Shown: one piece after another, positions 55,283-62,416 of the stretch
How the letters are laid out: the number at the start of each line of letters is the position of its first letter
How positions within the stretch are numbered: position 1 is the first letter of the stretch
Assembly (NCBI RefSeq): GCF_003435375.1
Contig: NZ_QWGL01000001.1
Location: 62,001-126,000, forward strand
Origin: Clostridium sp. AM34-11AC
Lineage (GTDB): Bacteria; Bacillota; Clostridia; Lachnospirales; Lachnospiraceae
Reading direction: 5' to 3'
DNA length: 64,000 nucleotides
Position numbers and translations under genes: made by a program
Notes under the pieces: generated by a model
Seen by the model: only the letters and a program-made list of their open reading frames with translations
Told to the model about the DNA's origin: nothing
The model's database searches: none

Positions 55283-55360
55283 CATAACTGTTCCATACCT
55301 TCACAGTTATACGCAAAAATCCGCCCCAGATCGGGGGACCGATGGGATTTTTGCTTTCTC
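55283..55360 (+). repeat. Half copy of a family A element in the cit operon
   Basis: From ATAACTGTTCCATACCTTC through GCAAAAATCC and the stem ATCGG-GGGA-CCGAT to GGGATTTTTGC, the sequence follows the left half of family A; the right half is absent. It lies between the small membrane protein gene and citD, adding spacing inside the operon. Confidence 0.75.
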
Positions 55361-55425
55361 AACAACATTGTGGCGGACATACAGACGGAACATCTGCACG
55401 ACCGCCACTCTGGATGATCACTTAC

Positions 55426-55656
55426 TTATTTCTTTTTTTCTCTCACATAGCTCATGATGAAACCGGAGAATGCGCATACACTTGCTACCCATACGGAGTA
55501 AGTTTTGATCGCGTTGTTCAGTCCGAGAACGATAGCACCGTTTCCCATCAGCGCTCCGATCAGCTGTCCGAATACAAGAACCGCACCCATGAGCAGGAAT
55601 AACGGAAGTGTGATCTCAAATACTACCATACAAATGTTGTAAATCGTCTTTTTCAT
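55426..55656 (-). CDS. Small two-helix membrane protein, probable transporter partner
   Basis: A 76-residue protein with two hydrophobic helices (about residues 8-35 and 45-68) and a basic C-terminus (YVREKKK). It starts 14 bp after the TRAP-like permease stop and precedes citD, so it belongs to the citrate operon. By position it corresponds to the small (DctQ) subunit of TRAP carriers, but DctQ has four helices and about 160 residues; this one is half that size. It may be a minimal accessory subunit. The family is not recognised. Confidence 0.7.
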   Translation of the reverse strand: MKKTIYNICMVVFEITLPLFLLMGAVLVFGQLIGALMGNGAIVLGLNNAIKTYSVWVASVCAFSGFIMSYVREKKK

Positions 55657-55669
55657 GATCTTTCCCTCC

Positions 55670-57052
55670 TTAAGCGCCTACTACCGGGAAGATACCCAGC
55701 ATGATAAGAATTGCGATGAGGACAACCGGAAGCGCGTAGTGGAACAGCAGGTTCTTAAAGATCCTGGACGGTTCATTCAGTCCGGAAATACCGCTTGCGA
55801 TATAGATCGGCGCGGAGTTCGGCGGGATGCATCCCTCGTTGGAAACAAGAAGCAGGAATGCTACGCAGCATGCCACCGGTGCAAGCCCGAGGGAGCGCAG
55901 TGCTGCATAGGCAAGAGCACCAAGGGCAGTTGTGGAAGCAGTTCCTGTGAACGGGCCAACCATCAGTGTGGTGATCACCGCGATCATGATAACTACAAGG
56001 ACCGGAGATTTGCTTCCGAGTGTATCAAATACTGCAGTAAACTCATCCTGAAGACCAAGCTTTGTCAGTACGCTTGCGGCTGCGAAAGCGAAGAATAACA
56101 GACAGCCAACCTCGCTGTACTTCGGCGCGGACGCTTTGATCATGTCCTTCCAGCCTTTCAGATCGTGGGGCAGATATTTCCAGCCCTCAACGATTGTAAA
56201 GAAGGTCATCATGATCGGGATCCACATTACTAAAGAAATTGCCTTAAAGGATTTTTCTGTGTGGGCGTTTAATGTCGCTTTGATCGCGTTTCCGGTCGGT
56301 CCCATCTGGAACAGAAGCGGAATGATGATTCCGAGGAAAATGATCAGGGAGGAGGCATTCTTTGAGAATGCTGCTCCGAGACTTTCACCTGTTCCTGCGG
56401 ATGCCTTTAAGCCGTCCTTCTTTGCATAGCAGAATACAACAAAGAGACGATATACAAGGATCACAAGGCCGGTACACATAAGACCTACATATAAGGTGTT
56501 GCTTTCAAGCTCAGCAGCGATCGCTTCCATACCGAGTAAAAGGAGCATGGAAGAGGATGGCGGGAAGATCATTCCCAGACCGGCATTACCGGCTACGATC
56601 GTTGTAGCGCGTTCAGTGCTCCATCCACTCTGTTTCATCCACGGGATCGTGATAGAACCAACCGCAGACGCGTTACCGGAACCAGATCCGGAAACCATGC
56701 CGAACAGGGCGCTTGCGATGGTGGATACATATCCGGAACCGCCCGGAAGGCGTCCGAGTACACTGTTTAAGATTTCAACGAGTCGTCCGATAACGCCCGT
56801 TTTATCCATCATAAATGCCATAAATACGAATGCCATGGAAGCATACACAACTTCCTGTTTTGCCGCTGCCTTGATACCTGTCTGGGCTAATGTGAACACG
56901 TTCTGTCCAGCAAAGATTCCACCCATCGCGAGGATGATCAAGAATGACCACATCATGGCCTCTGCCATTTTTCTCTTGAGGACCATATTGATCACAAGAA
57001 TGGCGGCAATGTAAACAAGTAAGGAAATAATTCCAATTCCAATACCGTTCAT
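55670..57052 (-). CDS. TRAP-type large permease, probable citrate carrier
   Basis: A 460-residue membrane protein with about twelve hydrophobic segments and the DctM-like (TRAP large permease) pattern: the motif SALFGMVSGSGSGNASAVGSIT, NAGLGMIFPPSSSMLLLLG, and in the second half VGPFTGTASTTALGALAYAA and SNEGCIPPNSAPIYIA. First in the operon with the small membrane protein and citDEF, it probably imports citrate. No TRAP solute-binding protein (DctP) gene is nearby, which is unusual. The start at 57052 has AAGGGGGAACGG upstream; the longer frame lies in the leader. Confidence 0.85.
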   Translation of the reverse strand: MNGIGIGIISLLVYIAAILVINMVLKRKMAEAMMWSFLIILAMGGIFAGQNVFTLAQTGIKAAAKQEVVYASMAFVFMAFMMDKTGVIGRLVEILNSVLGRLPGGSGYVSTIASALFGMVSGSGSGNASAVGSITIPWMKQSGWSTERATTIVAGNAGLGMIFPPSSSMLLLLGMEAIAAELESNTLYVGLMCTGLVILVYRLFVVFCYAKKDGLKASAGTGESLGAAFSKNASSLIIFLGIIIPLLFQMGPTGNAIKATLNAHTEKSFKAISLVMWIPIMMTFFTIVEGWKYLPHDLKGWKDMIKASAPKYSEVGCLLFFAFAAASVLTKLGLQDEFTAVFDTLGSKSPVLVVIMIAVITTLMVGPFTGTASTTALGALAYAALRSLGLAPVACCVAFLLLVSNEGCIPPNSAPIYIASGISGLNEPSRIFKNLLFHYALPVVLIAILIMLGIFPVVGA

Positions 57053-57160
57053 GTCCGTTCCCCCTTCATGTTTTCGTTGACCGCTTCCCATGGATGTTGG
57101 GGAATAGCGGCCGGTTTTCTTTATCATTCTGCGCGCAGTCAGGTTTTTCCTGATGGCTTC

Positions 57161-57193
57161 ATTATAGTAAAGCGGGGGATATTTGTTAAATAT
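57161..57193 (-). promoter_or_regulatory. Promoter of the citrate operon with LysR-type dyad
   Basis: On the minus strand TTAACA (57184-57189) and TATAAT (57161-57166) are 17 bp apart. The -35 box lies inside the palindrome ATATTT-GTT-AAATAT (57179-57193), which also satisfies the T-N11-A pattern of LysR-type sites. The LysR regulator encoded at 57467-58381 is the obvious candidate binder. Confidence 0.62.
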
Positions 57194-57219
57194 GGAAACT
57201 ATGTTGAGGTCATAAGTAA

Positions 57220-57368
57220 AAAATATGGTAACTATTCAGTACCTTCATAGTTACGTGCAAAAATCCATTCCAGATCAGCTTCGCTGATGGGATTTTTGCC
57301 TTCCAGCCTATGTTTTCTTACGGTCAGCGCAGCAAGTGCGCAGACCTACTGAACAGTTACAAAATATG
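57220..57368. mobile_element. Insertion element family A with perfect target duplication, upstream of the cit promoter
   Basis: The element is 57228-57360 (133 bp), flanked by perfect AAAATATG repeats (57220-57227, 57361-57368). It is almost identical to the copy at 37499-37631, indicating recent activity of this subfamily. It lies 30 bp upstream of the citrate operon -35 box, between it and the regulator gene. Confidence 0.95.
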
Positions 57369-57444
57369 TCTGTTAAAAAATCAGCAGACTGCTGCGGGCG
57401 GATCTTCCAATTATGCCTGTATGCACTTTTGTCTGATATCCAAT

Positions 57445-57477
57445 AATAAAAAGGACCTTCTTGTACTTAGAAGGTCC
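57445..57477 (-). terminator. Terminator of the LysR regulator gene
   Basis: GGACCTTCT-N7-AGAAGGTCC (57453-57477) overlaps the stop codon and is followed on the minus strand by TTTTTA. Confidence 0.85.
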
Positions 57478-58381
57478 CGCGAATCTCTTTTAAAAACTCC
57501 ACCAGCTTCTCCGCCGGAGAGGAAAGATATGCATTTTTTAAAACTGCTACATTAAATGTGTAGGGCACGCTGTAAGCCGGGTCGATCTTATAGACACCGC
57601 GCCGTCTCAGAGCATCCGACAGCTGTTTCGACGGAAGAAGCACGGTTCCATAGTCCACCTGCGCCAGTGCATCCAGAGTACTCAGATTTCTGGACACCTG
57701 TTTGATCGGTGGGTGAAAGCCCATCTTATCAAAGATCTGCTCGCAGACCATCCGGCTTCTCTGCCAGGACTGAGTCACGATAAGCGGCTCATTTCTTAAA
57801 AATTCCGCGTCCAGATACGGCATCGGATCGTCATCCCGGTAGTAGATCATCTTGTGATACCGGCTGTTGCTTCTCGGCACGATCACCATCTCATCATGGT
57901 TGATCTCAAAATACTCCAGTTCTTCCCTTAAAAGCGGCGGGTGAACAATTCCGACCTCCACCTCACCTTTGATGAGCTTCTCCTCGATATCCTCGCTGGT
58001 TGCTTCTGTCAGGACCATGTCAATAGAAGGATACTTTTCCTTAAATTGCGGCAGAAAATATGGAAGAACATACATGGCCTGCATTCCCGTAAAACCGAGC
58101 TGAACAACACCCCGGTCAGAATTCTGAAGATCAAGCAGTTTTTTCTCCATTGTCTTCTGCTCCGTCAACGTTTTCTTTGCAAATTCCAGAAAGCATTCGC
58201 CTTCCGCCGTCAGCTTCACTCCGTTAGGCTGGCGGTGAAAGATCGTCACGCCAAGCTCCTTCTCCACCTTCTGGACGCACTGGCTCAAAGCCGGCTGTGC
58301 CATATACATCTTCGCAGCGGCGCGCGTAATGCTCTGTTCCTCCGCAATACTCACAATATATGCCATATCACGCGTTGTCAT
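57467..58381 (-). CDS. LysR-type regulator of citrate metabolism
   Basis: A 304-residue LysR-family regulator. The winged helix covers residues 1-60 (MAYIVSIAEEQSITRAAAKM, QPALSQCVQKVEKELGVTIF). The effector domain from about 90 has VVQLGFTGMQAMYVLPYFLP and the EVEVGIVHPPL turn. It lies between the carrier-citDEF operon (same strand, downstream) and the divergent citC gene, so it probably senses citrate and controls both. The start MTTRDMAYI follows GGGAGTG. The effector is inferred from position only. Confidence 0.9.
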   Translation of the reverse strand: MTTRDMAYIVSIAEEQSITRAAAKMYMAQPALSQCVQKVEKELGVTIFHRQPNGVKLTAEGECFLEFAKKTLTEQKTMEKKLLDLQNSDRGVVQLGFTGMQAMYVLPYFLPQFKEKYPSIDMVLTEATSEDIEEKLIKGEVEVGIVHPPLLREELEYFEINHDEMVIVPRSNSRYHKMIYYRDDDPMPYLDAEFLRNEPLIVTQSWQRSRMVCEQIFDKMGFHPPIKQVSRNLSTLDALAQVDYGTVLLPSKQLSDALRRRGVYKIDPAYSVPYTFNVAVLKNAYLSSPAEKLVEFLKEIRGTF

Positions 58382-58787
58382 ATCATCACTCCCTTATCAC
58401 TGTTCCCATACACGATACTCATGTACGTTTTGCCCATCGATTTTTCTTATCAGTAATTTCTCCTGAAAAGCAATTCAAATTCAAACGTAAAACTCTACGA
58501 AATGCTTATAATTATACTATCCTTTTATTTGCATGTCAATTTCTTAACAATCAGAAGGTCATGTATACATGATCCTCTGGTCTTCCCCTTTTCCTGTCAT
58601 GTATTTTCACCCTTATTTTCATCTCTTCCCATATATTTTTCTTATGTCCCGCATCGTATTTTCCTTTTACAATTTTCCCTTTTTTTCTCTGCCTTTTCTC
58701 TGGAAAACTATCCTTTTTTCATCTATACTATATTCATAGTCCCATTACGACATCATTGCTGTTTATCTCATTTGGAGGTGCTTTTAT
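58382..58787. other. Divergent control region between LysR regulator and citC
   Basis: This AT-rich, T-tract-rich 406-bp region separates two divergent genes. Possible -10 boxes for citC (TATACT near 58725) are visible without a clear -35. No perfect copy of the ATATTTGTTAAATAT dyad from the cit promoter is seen. No small gene is evident. Confidence 0.5.
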
Positions 58788-59804
58788 ATGACAGAACTCA
58801 GTATTCATGAATTATCCCTTGGTTTTTCCCATGACAGACAGATGCTTGTGGAGTTTCTCGCAAAGCATCATTTAAATTATGAGGACGATATCGAAGCGGC
58901 GTTCGGCGTGTTTGATTCCGATGACAATCTCACCGGATGCGGATGCTGCGCAGGAAATCTTTTAAAATGCTTTGCGGTGGATGAGAGTCTCAGAGGTCAG
59001 AATGCTCTCGGAAGTCTCGTGTCCAGACTTGTCGAAAACCGGTTTGAGGCAGGGCATTACGATCTTTTTGTGATCACCAGACCGAAGAACAAAGTGCTTT
59101 TCACATCCTGCGGATTTTATCCTCTGGCAGAGACAGAAGCTGTCCTGATGCTGGAGAATAAGAAATCCGGACTGGACAACTATTATAAGAAATTTCTCGC
59201 TGGGACAGATACCGATGAGAACGTGGGCTGTATCGTCATGAACTGCAATCCCTTCACGAAAGGTCATCTCGCCCTGATCACTTACGCCGCTAAGGCATGT
59301 TCCCTGCTCCATATCTTCGTGGTTGAGGAGAACCGGTCCAGGTTCCCGTTTGCGGACCGTCTGAAGCTTGTCCGGGAAGGTACGGATCATCTTCCGAACG
59401 TCATTGTACATCCATCAGGACCATATATGATCTCCAACGCTACATTCCCGACCTACTTCTTAAAGGACTGCGAGGACGCGGCGAAGATCCAGAGTGAGCT
59501 CGACATCACACTGTTCGCGTCGAGGATCGCTCCGATCCTTCATATTACAAAACGTTTCGCCGGAGAAGAGCCTTTTGATCCGGTAACAAGACGCTACAAC
59601 GAGGCAATGATCCGCATTCTCCCAAAATACGGCATCTCCTTCATCAAGATCGACCGGATCACCACAGAGGGACCGGATGGAAAGCCGGAGGTCATCAGTG
59701 CTTCCAGAGTTCGGAAATTGTTGGATGAGCAGGGCGTGACCGACGAAGTTCTGTCGCTGGTGCCGGAGTGTACGGCGAAGTATTTAAAGGAAAGCTTTAA
59801 GTAA
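58788..59804 (+). CDS. citC: [Citrate (pro-3S)-lyase] ligase
   Basis: A 338-residue enzyme that acetylates the CitD prosthetic group with acetate and ATP, activating citrate lyase. The N-terminal half (residues 1-130) is GNAT-like: LTGCGCCAGNLLKCFAVDE, NALGSLVSRLVENRF, LFVITRPKNKVLFTSCGFYP. The C-terminal nucleotidyltransferase domain has the HxGH-type motif NCNPFTKGHLALITYAA and the ISASRVRKLL signature. The start follows GGAGGTG. It is transcribed away from the regulator and is followed by citXG. Confidence 0.96.
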   Translation: MTELSIHELSLGFSHDRQMLVEFLAKHHLNYEDDIEAAFGVFDSDDNLTGCGCCAGNLLKCFAVDESLRGQNALGSLVSRLVENRFEAGHYDLFVITRPKNKVLFTSCGFYPLAETEAVLMLENKKSGLDNYYKKFLAGTDTDENVGCIVMNCNPFTKGHLALITYAAKACSLLHIFVVEENRSRFPFADRLKLVREGTDHLPNVIVHPSGPYMISNATFPTYFLKDCEDAAKIQSELDITLFASRIAPILHITKRFAGEEPFDPVTRRYNEAMIRILPKYGISFIKIDRITTEGPDGKPEVISASRVRKLLDEQGVTDEVLSLVPECTAKYLKESFK

Positions 59805-60100
59805 CTGCGAATTCTCCTGCAGATCCTGTTCTCTGACGTTTTTTCAGATGCATGATAGCTGAAATGCTGTGCAAAAGTAAAGCGGACATTCGCAATCCGC
59901 TTCGCTACTTGCTCATGAACGCAGTCGCTTCGCGCTCTGTCAGTGGGAGCTTTCAACACCCACTGACATAAGCATCCCACTCACCGCTTAGTGCTCCGCG
60001 CACTTGAAGCGGGGGAATGCTTATCTGCGTTCAAAAAGTCTTTGCACAGCATTTTCTGCATTTAGGAAGTTCGAACTAAATTCCAAATGGAGTGTTTTTT
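59805..60100. other. citC-citXG spacer with a nested inverted-repeat structure
   Basis: Perfect 14-bp arms AAATGCTGTGCAAA (59862-59875) and TTTGCACAGCATTT (60041-60054) enclose TGAACGCAG/CTGCGTTCA (59916-59924, 60025-60033). These in turn enclose two hairpins: GTCAGTGGG/CCCACTGAC (59939-59967) and ATAAGCAT/ATGCTTAT (59968-60024). The result is a three-way junction of about 193 bp with no coding potential. It may be a structured RNA or a small mobile element. Confidence 0.7.
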
Positions 60101-61606
60101 ATGAACCTAAATAATGTAATTACCGGCTCACCGGTGACTTCCGGGGAACTTCGCGCCGTCAGAGACCAGCGTGTCCTGAAAAAATGGGAACTTCTTACCC
60201 CCGGCGGGGAGATCTGTCTTGTGGAGTTTTCCTTAAATATTGCCGGGACAGTCAAGACGTTTCCCTTCGCCCGGGCGGCATTCCGGGAGGAAGTACGGGA
60301 ACTGTCTGACCGCCTCTCCCGTTTCTCTGTTCTGAAAACGGAGGTTTATGAGAAAAATACCGGTGACTGCGCGTTCTTTCTTTTAAAGTCCCAGGCCATA
60401 CAGGTCAAAAAATTTCTCGTCTCCGTCGAGGAAAGCCACCCTTTGGGCCGTCTCTTCAACCTTGACGTCTGCGGTCCCGATGGAATTTCCGTAAAGCGGC
60501 ATGATCTCGGACTTCTCCCCAGAACCTGTCTTGTCTGCGGGGAAGATGCCCATGTCTGCGCACAAAAAAAGTCCCATTCCATGGAGCTGATCCAATGGCA
60601 GACGGCAAAGCTCTTCCATGAATTCTTCCGGGACCGGGCGGCTGATCAGGCGGCTTCCGCGGCGGTACGGGGACTGCTCTACGAGGTTTCAACCACCCCG
60701 AAGCCGGGACTGGTGGACCGGAACAACTCCGGCTCCCACAAAGATATGGACTTTTTTACATTCCTTGACAGCAGCGCCTCCCTGATCCCGTGGTTCCGGG
60801 AATTCTTCTGCCTGGGATGGGATCACAGCAGTGAGTCGGACAGGCAGCTTTTTGAGCGGCTGCGCTACGCCGGACAACGGGCCGAAGCCGCTATGTTCTC
60901 CGCCACGGGCGGGATCAACACCCACAAGGGGCTTGTCTTTGCCTCGGCGATCCTCTGCGGGGCGCTTGGAAAAGTTCACGCGGGTCAGGAGCTTCCGCCG
61001 CCGTTGGAGAATGTGCTTCAGGAATGCAGGAAGTTAGGGGAGTGCTCTCTCGCAGATCTGCATCGACTTCCGAACGTGCAGACTCCGCTTCCCGGTTCCG
61101 AAATCCAACATATTTCCGGACATACACCTGACAAGATGCAGTCCGATCCGCAAAGCGCTTCTGCCCCCGACGTCAGAACACATTTCGTATCACTTTCTAC
61201 GAACGGGGAACGCATCTTTACCGCCTACGGTATCCAGGGTGCCCGCGGTGAGGCGGCTGCCGGTTTCCCATCCGCAGTCCAGATCGGTCTGCCATCCCTG
61301 AAAAAATGGCTTTTCTCCGGTTTCTCTTTAAATGACGCCGCCGCCATGGCTCTTCTCACCCTGATCTCTGAAGTTGACGACACCAATATGGTTCACAGGG
61401 GGGGGCCGGAGCTTGCGAAAAAAAGCAAAGAGCAGGCAAAGCGCCTGCTCTCCACTGTCACAAAAGAAAATTTTAAAGAGACCCTGAACTCCCTGGACCA
61501 TCAGTACATCACAGACAACTTAAGTCCCGGCGGCTGCGCAGACCTTCTCGCCGTCAGCCTGATGTTCTATTTTCTGGAATCTGCCGGTATGATTGCGGAT
61601 ATTTAA
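60101..61606 (+). CDS. citXG: CitX-CitG fusion: prosthetic group synthase and transferase for citrate lyase
   Basis: A 501-residue fusion. Residues 1-180 are CitX (apo-citrate lyase phosphoribosyl-dephospho-CoA transferase): LRAVRDQRVLKKWELL, LVEFSLNIAGTVKTFPFA, GRLFNLDVCGPDGISVKR and RTCLVCGEDAHVCA. Residues about 195-500 are CitG (triphosphoribosyl-dephospho-CoA synthase): EVSTTPKPGLVDRNNSGSHK, DFFTFLDSSASL and ATGGINTHKGLVFA. An extra linker of about 50 residues sits in the CitG part (near 340-380). The start at 60101 has TGGAGTG before it; the GTG at 60092 overlaps that site. It completes the citrate lyase maturation set. Confidence 0.95.
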   Translation: MNLNNVITGSPVTSGELRAVRDQRVLKKWELLTPGGEICLVEFSLNIAGTVKTFPFARAAFREEVRELSDRLSRFSVLKTEVYEKNTGDCAFFLLKSQAIQVKKFLVSVEESHPLGRLFNLDVCGPDGISVKRHDLGLLPRTCLVCGEDAHVCAQKKSHSMELIQWQTAKLFHEFFRDRAADQAASAAVRGLLYEVSTTPKPGLVDRNNSGSHKDMDFFTFLDSSASLIPWFREFFCLGWDHSSESDRQLFERLRYAGQRAEAAMFSATGGINTHKGLVFASAILCGALGKVHAGQELPPPLENVLQECRKLGECSLADLHRLPNVQTPLPGSEIQHISGHTPDKMQSDPQSASAPDVRTHFVSLSTNGERIFTAYGIQGARGEAAAGFPSAVQIGLPSLKKWLFSGFSLNDAAAMALLTLISEVDDTNMVHRGGPELAKKSKEQAKRLLSTVTKENFKETLNSLDHQYITDNLSPGGCADLLAVSLMFYFLESAGMIADI

Positions 61607-61735
61607 GATGGTCCAAAGGCGCTGCTCATGCCGCGTGGGGACCGCTTCTTTCCACCCTGCCAGTAATTTCTTCTGAGTATGTGAGACCGGCAGCTTCCAC
61701 CGTTGGCAGCTTCTTCTAAATACCTGACTGCCGAA

Positions 61736-61775
61736 AAGGCCAGCAGCTCTGCTTATCTAAAGAGCTGCTGACCTT
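61736..61775. terminator. Bidirectional terminator after citXG
   Basis: AAGGCCAGCAGCTCT pairs with AGAGCTGCTGACCTT with one mismatch; TTTTTCTT follows on the plus strand. It also lies just beyond the stop of the convergent prepilin gene. Confidence 0.8.
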
Positions 61776-61779
61776 TTTC

Positions 61780-62235
61780 TTACTCCATCGTTACCTTCAC
61801 GCCGTCGTCCTCAGTCCATCTGATCTCATACGTATCTGCAGTGTAGGTAAATCCATTGATCTCCATTTTTCCATCTCCGGTATTCTTGAAGGAAAGGGTG
61901 AAATCAGTACAGTCATCCGTGTCTTCTCCCACATACAGATAGAGCGGGCTGTCCGGATCATTCGGCTTTTTCATTATATTTCCGATTTCTTCTGCCATCT
62001 CACGCTTATCGAATTCTCCGGAAAGACCATGTTCTGCTTCACAAATTTTAAACGCTTCCGCGATCCGATGTCCCTTTTCATAGAACACTGCGCTCCTCGC
62101 GCGATTTACGTAACCATTATAAACTCCAATGCTCACAGAAGCCAGGATCACCATGATGACAATTACCACCATCAGCTCTACTAACGAGTATCCTCCATGA
62201 TCCAGTCTCTTCATTTTCTGCTTTCTTTTCGCCAT
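61780..62235 (-). CDS. Type IV prepilin-like protein
   Basis: A 151-residue protein with a type IV pilin N-terminus: a basic leader ending DHGG, then YSLVELMVVIVIMVILASV. Gly at -1, Glu at +5 and a 20-residue hydrophobic helix are as required for prepilin peptidase. The globular part is acidic (EDTDDCTDFTLSF, EIRWTEDDGVKV). Start choice is uncertain: 62235 is preferred (TGGGGATGTGT upstream); 62241 and 62214 are alternatives. No other pilus genes adjoin it, so it is a minor pilin, a pseudopilin or an orphan. An assembly system would have to be elsewhere. Confidence 0.78.
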   Translation of the reverse strand: MAKRKQKMKRLDHGGYSLVELMVVIVIMVILASVSIGVYNGYVNRARSAVFYEKGHRIAEAFKICEAEHGLSGEFDKREMAEEIGNIMKKPNDPDSPLYLYVGEDTDDCTDFTLSFKNTGDGKMEINGFTYTADTYEIRWTEDDGVKVTME

Positions 62236-62416
62236 ACACATCCCCAGCTTTCTTCGTTGAACCGGGGTACCCGATGACATTTTCCGTTATTCTGTTATTC
62301 CCCGGCTGGTTATTTGTTACATTGGGTACTTGTAACTGTAAAGTTACAGACAATTGTACTCTTTGTTTATAACATATGGTCACATGGCGTTCTATTGTCC
62401 AAATTATGTCACCAGA

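Noticed and set aside
62241..62400. Possible cyclic-di-GMP riboswitch upstream of the prepilin gene
   Set aside because: Such switches often precede pilin genes in Clostridia, but I could not find the conserved core of either known class; only a short GGGTACCC palindrome is present.
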